From assembly GCA_035525055.1 (NCBI GenBank), contig DATLEZ010000097.1, positions 1 through 31,972 on the forward strand: DNA of 31,972 bases, in the 5' to 3' direction. Below the pieces are notes generated by a model. That model made no database searches, was not told where the DNA came from, and was given only the letters and a program-made list of their open reading frames with translations. Below are positions 15,519 to 23,186 of this stretch, piece by piece. The stretch's first letter is position 1. Every line of letters starts with the position of its first letter. This DNA comes from DATEEG01 sp035525055. GTDB lineage: Bacteria; Actinomycetota; Acidimicrobiia; Spongiisociales; ZC4RG35. Both the position numbers and the translations under genes were made by a program.

Positions 15519-16169
15519 ATGAGCCTCGAGTCTGTTCGCCATCGGATCAGCGAGGCAGCGGTCCGGGCGGGGCGATCGGAAAACGAAGTCACTCTTGTGA
15601 TAGTCAGCAAGGGACAATCCGTCGAGACCATCAACACCCTCTACCAACGCGGAGAGCGAGACTTCGGCGAGAACCGCGCGCAGGAGCTGGCTTCCAAGGT
15701 CGACCAGCTGCCGCGCGACATTCGCTGGCACTTCGTCGGTCCCCTCCAGTCCAACAAGGTCCGGATCGTGCGCCCGATAGTGACGCTGCTGCACTCTCTC
15801 GACCGGCCCGAACTGGGACCGGCCTGGATCAAAGGCCCGGGCCTGGCTCCAACTGCCCTCCTCCAGGTCAACGTCGGCCGGGAACCACAAAAACACGGCG
15901 TGAACCCAGAAGATGCGGTCCGGGTGTTCGGTGATCTGATCGCAATTGGCGTCGACCTGATCGGGTTGATGGCGATACCTCCGGCAGCTGACAACGCCGA
16001 GGCGACCCGCTTCGACTTCGCTGAGATGCGCAGCCTTGCCACTCTGGTGGCTGCCAACCACCCCGGCCGGGACTCACTGTCCATGGGGATGACCGACGAC
16101 TTCGAGGTGGCCATCGAGGAAGGTGCCACCTTTGTTCGGGTCGGGCGAGCTATCTTTTCGGATAAGTAG
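15519..16169 (+). CDS. yggS: PLP homeostasis protein, YggS family
   Basis: YggS/PLPBP proteins bind pyridoxal phosphate on a single alanine-racemase-like barrel and help balance vitamin B6 and amino acid pools; no enzymatic reaction is established. The 216 residues have Lys31 in VSKG as the PLP lysine, FGENRAQEL, WHFVGPLQSNK, LLQVNVGREPQKHG, GLMAIPP and the phosphate-binding SMGMTDDFEVAIEEGATFVRVGRAIF. Length is slightly short but complete. TGGAGA lies about a dozen bases before the ATG. Its place between pgeF and sepF is standard. Confidence 0.93.
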   Translation: MSLESVRHRISEAAVRAGRSENEVTLVIVSKGQSVETINTLYQRGERDFGENRAQELASKVDQLPRDIRWHFVGPLQSNKVRIVRPIVTLLHSLDRPELGPAWIKGPGLAPTALLQVNVGREPQKHGVNPEDAVRVFGDLIAIGVDLIGLMAIPPAADNAEATRFDFAEMRSLATLVAANHPGRDSLSMGMTDDFEVAIEEGATFVRVGRAIFSDK

Positions 16170-16197
16170 CCGTGCGGTAAAGGCAAACTAGAGGGAC

Positions 16198-16836
16198 ATG
16201 GGATCGATCTTTTCAAAAGCGTTGGTGTATCTGGGGCTGGTCGATGAAGACCCCGTCGATTCTGATCAGCGTCTGATCGAGGACGAGCCTCAATCCAACC
16301 GACGTCCCGAGAGCCGACGACCACCTGAGCGTCCCACCGGTCGGGAGTACGACAACGAGGATTGGGGCGCTCCGGAGTCCCAGCGCGATGAACCTCGACG
16401 GGTTGAGCCGCGCCGTCAAGAGGCTCGCCGGGTCGAGTCCGTCAGCAGGGTCGAGGGACGCCGGGTGGAGCCGCCGTCTTCCGCTTCGCGAACAACCGCT
16501 TTCCGTCCCGGCCGGGACGACACATCGGTCAGGGCAGTGCGCCCCGTCGACGTTCAGGCCGACATCCTCGTTGTCGAGGAGTTCGGCGACGCCAAGATCC
16601 TTGCCGATCGTGTTCGTGATCGGATACCGGTCTTGCTCGATCTTCGGAGAACCGATCCCGATCTGGTGAGACGAGTGATCGACTTTGGAAGCGGCCTCAT
16701 CTACGCCATCGACGGAACGATGAGCAAAGTCGGCGAAGGGGTCGTCGCGGTCCTACCCCCCAAGGTCACGCTGAGCCGCGACGAGAGGCGCCGACTCGAA
16801 CGTCTGGGCGTCTATGAGCTTCCGGTTGACGACTGA
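16198..16836 (+). CDS. sepF: Cell division protein SepF
   Basis: SepF polymerises, binds the FtsZ C-terminal peptide and ties the Z-ring to the membrane. The 212-residue protein begins with an amphipathic membrane-binding helix (MGSIFSKALVYLGLVDED). A long charged Arg/Glu/Pro-rich linker follows at about 20-115. The globular SepF domain runs from about 118 to 206 (DILVVEEFGDAKILADRVRD, then LLDLRRTDPDLVRRVIDFGSGLIYAIDGTMSKVGEGVVAVLPPKV). GAGGG at 16191-16195 precedes the ATG closely. With FtsA absent, this is probably the main membrane anchor for FtsZ. Confidence 0.95.
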   Translation: MGSIFSKALVYLGLVDEDPVDSDQRLIEDEPQSNRRPESRRPPERPTGREYDNEDWGAPESQRDEPRRVEPRRQEARRVESVSRVEGRRVEPPSSASRTTAFRPGRDDTSVRAVRPVDVQADILVVEEFGDAKILADRVRDRIPVLLDLRRTDPDLVRRVIDFGSGLIYAIDGTMSKVGEGVVAVLPPKVTLSRDERRRLERLGVYELPVDD

Positions 16837-16898
16837 GTCGTCAACTCGAAAACTGCCACACCGAAAAATGACCCCCAACCTGTCCTAAGGCATTCGAC

Positions 16899-17150
16899 GT
16901 GTCGATCATTTGTTGGCTACTGCAGATCTACTTCCTGGCGGTCCTCGCCTGGGTCATCCTGTCGTGGGTGCAGGTGTCGTCGGTGCATCCGCTGGGCCGC
17001 GTTCAGGTGTTCCTCGATCGGATCATCTACCCGGTCATCCTGCCGCTGCGCCGGGTCCTTCCCCCTCTTCGACTGGGTGGGATGGCACTCGATCTCTCGC
17101 CACTCGTGCTGATGCTCGGCATCAGCCTCCTGCGTCGCTTCATTTGCTGA
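16899..17150 (+). CDS. yggT: YggT family membrane protein
   Basis: This is an 83-residue protein with two hydrophobic segments at about 4-25 and 62-79, separated by the family signature around PLGRVQVFLDRIIYPVILPLRRVLPPLRLGG, read here in two parts (the proline-rich PLRR...PP core and the following Gly). YggT proteins are inner-membrane proteins of unclear function, linked to division placement, osmotic tolerance and chloroplast nucleoid organisation in various organisms. The start is GTG with AAGG at 16887-16890. Location between sepF and divIVA is the conserved arrangement. Confidence 0.88.
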   Translation: MSIICWLLQIYFLAVLAWVILSWVQVSSVHPLGRVQVFLDRIIYPVILPLRRVLPPLRLGGMALDLSPLVLMLGISLLRRFIC

Positions 17151-17153
17151 GAA

Positions 17154-17275
17154 TGTTCTAGTTTTCTACGTCAACCCGTGGCAACAGGTGGCTCTTGGAC
17201 TCCGACGTATAACGTAAGACGTAGAACGTAAAACGCTGCTCAATCCTTGGCCTAGGGGGGTCGTCGACCGTATCC
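17154..17275. repeat. Heptamer array with inverted arm between yggT and divIVA
   Basis: Four 7-bp units beginning ACGTA run from 17205 to 17232 (ACGTATA, ACGTAAG, ACGTAGA and ACGTAAA). TTCTACGTC at 17164-17172 is the exact reverse complement of GACGTAGAA at 17218-17226. The left arm, 17161-17181, matches the unit run ACGTTCT, ACGTCGA, ACCGTGG seen twice between murC and murB, with a few substitutions. Confidence 0.8.
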
Positions 17276-17299
17276 TCCGTGAACGAAAAGAGAGGTGCC

Positions 17300-18058
17300 A
17301 TGGACCTGACCCCGAACGATGTCGAGCAAAAGGCTTTCACCCAGGCTCTGCGGGGCTATCAAATGGACGAGGTCGATGACTTCCTCGACGAGATCGTCAC
17401 GACGCTGAGGTCTTACGACCAGCGGTTGCGCGATGCCCAGGACAAGATCCGGGCCCTCGAGACCGACGCCGTCAGTCGGGGAGGCGACGAGACCACCATC
17501 TCCCGGGCGATCCTGGTGGCTCAGCGATCAGCCGATGCTCTCGTGGCCGAAGCCCGAGTTGAAGCCGACCGAATCAAGCACAGTGCCAAGGCCGAAACCG
17601 AGAGCCTGAGCGCCGGGCGGGACATGGAGCGCAGTCGCCTGCAGGCTGAGATCGATGCCATGCGTGAGCGCGTATCGAGCCTACGCGAGACCTTGACGAC
17701 CCTCGCTTCGGCGATTGGAAACCAGGTCGGTGATATGGAGGCTGAGATTGGCGAGGCCGAAGGCCATCTTCGGCCGATCGGGTCCGCCGAGGCCGCGCTC
17801 GTCGACAACCATGTGGCCGATCTGCTTCTGCTGGACGCAGACGATCCGACTCCCATGTTCGAAATCGCCGACCTGGACTCATCCGACGACAACGACGACG
17901 ACATCGAGGACGACGATGACGACGATGACGAGTCGGACCACAAGCCGCACAGCATCGACCTGAGTGAACGTGACGATGACGATGACGATGACGATGAGGA
18001 ATTCGACAAGGAAGAAGTCGTCTCCCGAGTCAGCGCCCGCCCCTGGGAAAGAGGCTGA
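17300..18058 (+). CDS. divIVA: DivIVA/Wag31-family polar scaffold protein
   Basis: DivIVA proteins sense curved membrane, form coiled-coil lattices at poles and septa, and in actinobacteria guide polar growth. The N terminus MDLTPNDVEQKAFTQALRGY with MDEVDDFLDEI is the conserved lipid-binding domain, and a coiled coil covers about 32-155. The C-terminal part is unusual: residues about 190-240 are dominated by aspartate, encoded by GAC/GAT runs that include GACGAT x4 at 17972-17995, before a basic SRVSARPWERG end. I chose the ATG at 17300 over the in-frame GTG at 17279 because homology starts at MDLTP and GAGAGG sits just before it. The gene converges on ileS with a six-base gap. Confidence 0.92.
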   Translation: MDLTPNDVEQKAFTQALRGYQMDEVDDFLDEIVTTLRSYDQRLRDAQDKIRALETDAVSRGGDETTISRAILVAQRSADALVAEARVEADRIKHSAKAETESLSAGRDMERSRLQAEIDAMRERVSSLRETLTTLASAIGNQVGDMEAEIGEAEGHLRPIGSAEAALVDNHVADLLLLDADDPTPMFEIADLDSSDDNDDDIEDDDDDDDESDHKPHSIDLSERDDDDDDDDEEFDKEEVVSRVSARPWERG

Positions 18059-18064
18059 GCCGGC

Positions 18065-21000
18065 CTAGACCTTGTCGATGCTCAGTCCGAGGGCGACTCC
18101 ATCGATGTCGAGCATCGTCTGTGCATCGTCCGAATCTTGAATGATCGTGGTGGCCAGAACCTCGGACTTGATGTACTCGGAGTGTTCCACGATCGCATCG
18201 GCCAGGCGCAGATCGTCGGTCGCCCAGGCAACCTCAATTCGGTCGGTCACCGCCAGACCCGCCTCGCGCCGCAGAAGCTGAATCCGACTGACCACCTCGC
18301 GCGACAGGCCTTCAGACTCGAGGCTCGGATCAGTGGTTATGTCGAAGGCGACGGTCAGCTGGCCTGCTGAGGCGGCCAGGGTTCCGGGAGCCGAGTTTCG
18401 TTGCACGACCAGATCGGCGCCCGTGATGGTGGTGCCGGCCAGGTCCAAACCGCCTTCACCGGCGAGGTACTCGATCTGGTCGTTGCTGAGGCCCTCAATG
18501 GCTGCGGCAACCTCTGCCATACGGGAACCCAGGCGCGGCCCCAGTCTTCGAAAGTCCGGCTTCGCACTTAGCTCGACCAGGCCTTCGCCGGCGGCGACGA
18601 CCTCCACCTGCCGGACATTGAGTTCGTCCATGATCAACTCGGTGTGGTCCTTGATCGCCTGACGCTGCCCCTGGTCGTGGGTGATGACGGTGACGCTCTT
18701 CAGGGGCCTCCGGACCTTCAACTGGTGCTGCTTGCGGAGGCCGTGGCCCAGGCCGACCACGGATCGAATCGTGGCCATCGACTTCTCCAGATCGCGGTCG
18801 ATGCTGTCCTCGTCGGCGACAGGGAAAAGGCGGTGGTGAACGCTGGCCGGTGCAGTCGGATCGAGCCGGGCGATGAGGTCCTGATAGATGTGCTCGGATA
18901 TGAAAGGCAAGACCGGCGCCAGGACTGTTACGAAAGAGCCCAACACCTCGTAGAGGGTGGCGAAGGCCGACAGTTTGTCCTGATCGTCCCCATCCCGGGT
19001 TCGCCAGAAACGTCGGCGGGACCTCCGTACGTACCAGTTGGTAAGGTCGTCGACGAACCCCAGAATCGGCGGGACGACGTTGAACAGGTAGTAACCCTCC
19101 ATCTGCTGGTTGACGTTGGCGACCAGACCCTGCAAAACCGAGAGGATCCAACGGTCGAGTTCGGGCCGGGAGTCGACCGGCGGCGCTGAGGCCAGGTCGG
19201 CGGCAGTGACGCCATCGGCCTCGGCGTAGGTCGTGAAGAACGAATAGGTGTTCCACAGAGGAAGCAGAACCGTCCGGACCACCTCGCGAACTCCGTCGTT
19301 GTTGAAGCGCAGTGGCTCCGCTCGCAGCACCGGGGAGTTGACCAGATATGCCCGCAGGGCGTCGGCACCTTGCTCCTCGAGGATCTCCTCGGGATCTGTG
19401 TAGTTCCCGAGGCTCTTGGAAAGCTTGCGACCCTGGGCGTCGAGGACCATCCCGTTGACGATGCAGTTGCGGAACGCCGGGCTGTCAAACAGCGCCGTCG
19501 CCAGAACATGGAGTGTGTAGAACCAACCCCTGGTCTGGTCGAGCCCTTCGGCGATGAACTGGGACGGATAGGTCTCCTCGAATCTTTCCCGATTCTCGAA
19601 CGGATAGTGGACTTGGCCGTAGGGCATGGAACCCGCCTCGAACCAGGAGTCGAGCACCTCGGGCACCCTCGTCATGGTGGCTCCGCACTGCTCGCAGGGG
19701 AAGGTGACGGGGTCGACGATGTGCTTGTGTAGGTCGGTCAGGCGGACGCCGCTGAACTCGGCCAACTCATCGATCGAGCCCACGCAGACCTGGTGACTGT
19801 TCGGGCATTCCCAGATAGGGATGCAAGAGCCCCAATACCGGTTGCGGGATACGGCCCAGTCGCGGGCGGCTTCCAGCCAGTTTCCGAAGCGCCGCTGCCC
19901 GACGTGTTCGGGAACCCAGTGGATGGTGTTGTTGTGGGTCACCAGACGATCCTTCATTTGCTCGACCCTCACGAACCACGAGGGAATCGCCTTGTACATC
20001 AAGGGAGTGCCGGTGCGATAACAGAACGGGTACGAATGGCGGATTCGGTCGTTGCGAAGCAGAAGGCCGCGCTCTTTCAACAACCCGATCAGGATCGGGT
20101 CGGCGTCCTTGATATTGAGGCCGGCTACCTCTGGAACTTCTTCGGTGAATCGGCCCCGAGCGTCGATTGGATCGACGAGCGAGCCGAGTCCGGCGGCCTG
20201 CAGCGTCAGGAAGTCGGCCTCGCCGTAGGCGGGAGCCATATGGACCAGGCCGGTTCCGTCCTCGGTGGTGACATGCTCCGACGGAAGGACCCGGAACGCA
20301 CCGCGATCTCGTTCCTCCCCGAAATAGTCGAAAGGGGGCTCGTATCCGATCCCGACCAACTCCGAGCCCTTGGCGTTGACTCCGATCGGCGGCGGCTCCT
20401 TCCAATAGGAGGCGACCCGTGACGCGGCGAGCCAGTAGCGGTCGGTCCCTTCGTCGACTCGCACATAGTCGATGTCGGTTCCGACCGACACCGCCAGGTT
20501 TCCCGGCAGGGTCCAGGGGGTTGTCGTCCAGATGAGAAGCCAATCGCCAACCGCCACCGGGCCCTTTGCCTCGACAAATTTGAGCTTCACCGTGACCGAC
20601 GGGTCGTCGGTGTCGCGGTATTCGAGGTTGGCTTCGAAGTTGGATAGCGAAGTGACCGCCCCCCATGAATAAGGCACTACCTTGAAGTCCCTATAGACGA
20701 GTCCCTTGTCCCACAACTGGCGGAAGACCCACCAGACGCTTTCCATATAGGGGGTGTCCATTGTCTTGTAGTCGTCTTCCATGTCGACCCAGCGGCCGAC
20801 CCGTCGGATCACCCGGCTCCAGTTCTCGGTATTAGTCGTCACCAACGCCCGACAGGCCTCGTTGAAGCGGTCGATGCCGTAGGCGGCGATTTCCTGCGGG
20901 CCCGAGATCCCCAGTTGCCTCTCCACTTGCATCTCGATGGGCAGCCCGTGGGTGTCCCAGCCGAAACGCCGCTCGACCCGGTAGCCACGCATCGTCCAGT

Positions 21001-21226
21001 AGCGAGGAACCATGTCCTTGATGACACTGGCGAGCAGGGTTCCGAAGTGGGGGGAACCGGTGGGGAACGGAGGCCCGTCGTAAAAGACGTACTCGTTGTC
21101 TCTGGGCCGTATCCGGACTGACTCGGCGAAGGCGTCGAGGCGGTCCCAGAGTTCGAGGACGCCCTTTTCCAGGTCCGGAAAGCTCACGGAAGGAGGAACG
21201 CGGGTGAAATCTGATCGGGCGGCCAT
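18065..21226 (-). CDS. ileS: Isoleucyl-tRNA synthetase, long (type 2-like) form
   Basis: IleS charges tRNA-Ile with isoleucine and edits misactivated valine. The 1053-residue protein has the class I catalytic domain with GPPFPTGSPHFGT, RRFGWDTHGLPIE, the editing-domain WTTTPWTLPGNLAV, DQTRGWFYTLHVLAT and KLSKS at 601-605, then the anticodon-binding and C-terminal domains. The HIGH-equivalent at 60-63 reads HFGT rather than the usual HYGH. Length and the DMVPRYWTMRGYRVERRFGWDTHG block resemble the eukaryote-like type 2 group, some of which tolerate mupirocin. The ATG at 21226 is preferred to a TTG at 21262 inside repeats. No T-box was found upstream. Confidence 0.95.
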   Translation of the reverse strand: MAARSDFTRVPPSVSFPDLEKGVLELWDRLDAFAESVRIRPRDNEYVFYDGPPFPTGSPHFGTLLASVIKDMVPRYWTMRGYRVERRFGWDTHGLPIEMQVERQLGISGPQEIAAYGIDRFNEACRALVTTNTENWSRVIRRVGRWVDMEDDYKTMDTPYMESVWWVFRQLWDKGLVYRDFKVVPYSWGAVTSLSNFEANLEYRDTDDPSVTVKLKFVEAKGPVAVGDWLLIWTTTPWTLPGNLAVSVGTDIDYVRVDEGTDRYWLAASRVASYWKEPPPIGVNAKGSELVGIGYEPPFDYFGEERDRGAFRVLPSEHVTTEDGTGLVHMAPAYGEADFLTLQAAGLGSLVDPIDARGRFTEEVPEVAGLNIKDADPILIGLLKERGLLLRNDRIRHSYPFCYRTGTPLMYKAIPSWFVRVEQMKDRLVTHNNTIHWVPEHVGQRRFGNWLEAARDWAVSRNRYWGSCIPIWECPNSHQVCVGSIDELAEFSGVRLTDLHKHIVDPVTFPCEQCGATMTRVPEVLDSWFEAGSMPYGQVHYPFENRERFEETYPSQFIAEGLDQTRGWFYTLHVLATALFDSPAFRNCIVNGMVLDAQGRKLSKSLGNYTDPEEILEEQGADALRAYLVNSPVLRAEPLRFNNDGVREVVRTVLLPLWNTYSFFTTYAEADGVTAADLASAPPVDSRPELDRWILSVLQGLVANVNQQMEGYYLFNVVPPILGFVDDLTNWYVRRSRRRFWRTRDGDDQDKLSAFATLYEVLGSFVTVLAPVLPFISEHIYQDLIARLDPTAPASVHHRLFPVADEDSIDRDLEKSMATIRSVVGLGHGLRKQHQLKVRRPLKSVTVITHDQGQRQAIKDHTELIMDELNVRQVEVVAAGEGLVELSAKPDFRRLGPRLGSRMAEVAAAIEGLSNDQIEYLAGEGGLDLAGTTITGADLVVQRNSAPGTLAASAGQLTVAFDITTDPSLESEGLSREVVSRIQLLRREAGLAVTDRIEVAWATDDLRLADAIVEHSEYIKSEVLATTIIQDSDDAQTMLDIDGVALGLSIDKV

Positions 21227-21249
21227 GAATTGGGAATGGTAGAGGGCAG

Positions 21250-21302
21250 CCTCAAGCCCCAAGCCTCAAGGCGCGGACTTGGGACTTGGGACTTGGGACT
21301 TG
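21250..21302. repeat. Heptamer arrays in the ileS/zinc-finger divergent gap
   Basis: CCTCAAG, CCCCAAG and CCTCAAG lie in tandem at 21250-21270, and GGACTTG is repeated four times without error at 21275-21302. The two blocks are imperfect reverse complements (CAAG core against CTTG), so a stem with some wobble pairs is possible. The arrays occupy the 130-bp divergent gap that must hold the promoters of ileS and the zinc-finger gene. Confidence 0.85.
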
Positions 21303-21336
21303 AACCTTGTAGCTCTGGGCTTTCGCTATCGTTCCG

Positions 21337-21356
21337 GCCCCAACAGGGGCATTTTC
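21337..21356 (+). promoter_or_regulatory. Tight hairpin over the ribosome site of the zinc-finger gene
   Basis: GCCCC (21337-21341) and GGGGC (21346-21350) form a 5-bp GC stem with an AACA loop, followed by ATTTTC and then the ATG at 21357. The 3' arm is also the only Shine-Dalgarno-like sequence (AGGGG). The hairpin plus T-rich end looks like a short terminator but sits too close to the start to end an upstream gene. Effect on initiation is inference. Confidence 0.35.
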
Positions 21357-21728
21357 ATGGCACGACAGCTTGCCACTAACACAGTCAAGCGATTCAAAGC
21401 CCAATTGGAGGCTGAGAAAATTCGTCTCGAGCGGGTCATCGAGGAGCATGAGCGCGAGCTCGAGGAAGCCCGTATGACGGAGACGTCGGCCGAACGAAGC
21501 CCCGACCCGGGAAGCGCCGAGGCCGGATCGATGAACTTCGAGTATGAGAAGGAGCTTTCCCTGGGTCAGAACACAGTCGATCTCCTTCGCAAGGTCGAGC
21601 ATGCCCTGGCGCGGATCAAGGCCAAGTCCTACGGGATTTGCGAGACCTGCGGACAGCCGATTCCGGTCGCTCGCCTCGAAGTGCTTCCTTACGCCGCCGA
21701 GTGCGTCACGTGCGCCCGGCGGGGATAG
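21357..21728 (+). CDS. DksA/TraR-family C4 zinc finger protein
   Basis: The 123-residue protein has a charged coiled-coil N-terminal half (about 10-50, KRFKAQLEAEKIRLERVIEE), a middle segment with NTVDLLRKVEHALARIKAKSYG, and the C4 zinc finger CETC...CVTC (GICETCGQPIPVARLEVLP then AAECVTCARR). This is the DksA/TraR fold, which reaches into the RNA polymerase secondary channel in proteobacteria. Actinobacterial members lacking the acidic DksA tip motif are less well understood. The start ATG at 21357 follows AGGGG; an upstream GTG/TTG extension would run into repeats. It is followed by lspA in overlapping frame, the usual actinobacterial neighbourhood. Confidence 0.85.
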   Translation: MARQLATNTVKRFKAQLEAEKIRLERVIEEHERELEEARMTETSAERSPDPGSAEAGSMNFEYEKELSLGQNTVDLLRKVEHALARIKAKSYGICETCGQPIPVARLEVLPYAAECVTCARRG

Positions 21729-22270
21729 AGCCACGGCGGACTGCGCGGTCGCACATCGTTCTTGCCTACACAATCGCAGGGGTGATCGTCGCAGCCGACT
21801 TGCTCACCAAACGGTGGGCTGCCAGCTCGTTCCGCGATGGACCGCAGACGATCATTCCCAGGGTTCTGACATTTCGATTCACCGAGAACCCGGGGGCGGC
21901 GTTTTCGATGTTTCAGAACGCCGGTCCTTTCCTCGGGGTGGCCGCAGTCATTGCGGTGGGTGTTATCGGAGCTTTACTAGCCAGGCCGAGGCCTACCCAC
22001 GAAGCGGTTGCCTTCGGCATGATCATCGGAGGAGCACTGGGCAATCTGATCGACCGCATCGCGCGGGGTGAGGGTTTTCTCGACGGGAAGGTGATCGACT
22101 GGGTCCAGCTTCCCGACTTCCCCACCTTCAACGTGGCCGACTCGTCGGTGTCGGTGGCTGTCGCCGTTCTGCTCATCGGCTCCTGGCGATCGGGTTCCGC
22201 GGCCTCGAAGCAGTCGAAGCTGGACAACGAGGCAACGGGCCAGGCGGGCCGCGATGACGTTCAGGCTTGA
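21710..22270 (+). CDS. lspA: Lipoprotein signal peptidase LspA
   Basis: LspA is the aspartyl protease of the membrane that cleaves signal peptides from diacylglyceryl prolipoproteins. The product has four membrane helices and the family motifs AADLLTKRWA, TENPGAAFSMF, GGALGNLIDR and FNVADSSV; the catalytic pair are Asp115 and Asp144 for the chosen start. There is no in-frame start after the zinc-finger stop and before the first helix, so the gene must begin inside that gene. GTG at 21710 (186 residues) is my choice and GTG at 21701 is equally possible. Neither has a good Shine-Dalgarno, which suggests translational coupling. The stop overlaps rluD by 17 bases. Confidence 0.92.
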   Translation: MRPAGIEPRRTARSHIVLAYTIAGVIVAADLLTKRWAASSFRDGPQTIIPRVLTFRFTENPGAAFSMFQNAGPFLGVAAVIAVGVIGALLARPRPTHEAVAFGMIIGGALGNLIDRIARGEGFLDGKVIDWVQLPDFPTFNVADSSVSVAVAVLLIGSWRSGSAASKQSKLDNEATGQAGRDDVQA

Positions 22271-23186
22271 ACAGGTCATTCCCGATCATTTGGCCGGCGA
22301 GCGGGCGGACAAGATCGTGGCGGAGTTGGCTGGCATCTCGAGGGAGAAAGCCCGTCGGCTATTTGAGGCAGGTGTCAATGTCAATGGAAACCCGGTTGAC
22401 CCGAACAACCGGATCGCCGGTGGATCAATCGAATTCGCACGACCCCCCGAGGAGTTGGGGACTGTGGCCGAAGACGTCCCCTTCGAGGTGCGCTGGGAGG
22501 ACGCCCACGTCCTGGTGGTCGACAAGCCGGCCGGGATTGTTGTCCATCCCGGGGCCGGTCGGACAACCGGGACGCTGGCTTCTGGTCTTCTCCATCGCTA
22601 CCCGGAGCTGGAAGGAATCGGACAGGAGGGTCGCTGGGGGATCGTTCACCGCCTCGATCAGGGAACCTCGGGGCTTCTACTGGTGGCGCGCACGGCGGCT
22701 TCGTTCGAATTCCTGACGGCTGAAATGGCGGCCCGGAGAATCCATCGTTCATATCTGGCTCTAGTGCACGGGGTGCCAGCGATGCCGACCGGCACCATTG
22801 ATGCCCCGATCGGCCGGGATCCCATTCATCCGACAAGGAAGAAGGTCGTGCCCGACGGCCGCCCGGCTCGCACCCACTACCGGGTCAAAGAAGATTTCGG
22901 GAAGACTTCGTTGCTCGAGGTCGATCTGGAAACCGGACGCACCCACCAGATCCGCGTCCATCTCTCCACCATCGGCCATCCGGTCGTGGGAGATAGGTCG
23001 TACACGAGGCGGGCAGATCCGGTGAGGGTCAAGCGGATCTTCCTCCACGCCGCCCGGATCGTCTTCAACCATCCAGTGACGGGGGCCGAAATTGTTGTCG
23101 AGTCGCCATTGCCGGTGGATCTGGTGGCGTCGCTCGAGAGTATGCGTCGGGTGTTTCCGCCAACGGTCGGTACGGTGGAGTCGTGA
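22254..23186 (+). CDS. rluD: RluD-like large-subunit pseudouridine synthase
   Basis: RluA/RluD-family enzymes convert uridines in 23S rRNA to pseudouridine; RluD acts on helix 69. The 310-residue protein has an N-terminal S4 RNA-binding domain (about 10-65, ADKIVAELAGISREKARRL...GVNVNG) and a catalytic domain with VVDKPAGIVVHPG, HRLDQGTSG with catalytic Asp135, and the ETGRTHQIRVHLSTIGHPVVGD block. Length is normal. The exact target sites are inferred from family membership. It is coupled with lspA upstream and shares GTGA with the rhomboid gene downstream. Confidence 0.92.
   Translation: MTFRLEQVIPDHLAGERADKIVAELAGISREKARRLFEAGVNVNGNPVDPNNRIAGGSIEFARPPEELGTVAEDVPFEVRWEDAHVLVVDKPAGIVVHPGAGRTTGTLASGLLHRYPELEGIGQEGRWGIVHRLDQGTSGLLLVARTAASFEFLTAEMAARRIHRSYLALVHGVPAMPTGTIDAPIGRDPIHPTRKKVVPDGRPARTHYRVKEDFGKTSLLEVDLETGRTHQIRVHLSTIGHPVVGDRSYTRRADPVRVKRIFLHAARIVFNHPVTGAEIVVESPLPVDLVASLESMRRVFPPTVGTVES

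Noticed and set aside
17521..18009. Serine-rich minus-strand frame opposite divIVA
   Set aside because: The serine runs are the complement of the GAC/GAT aspartate codons.
21227..21356. T-box leader for ileS
   Set aside because: No T-box consensus or specifier-like structure is present on the minus strand; the gap is mostly heptamers.
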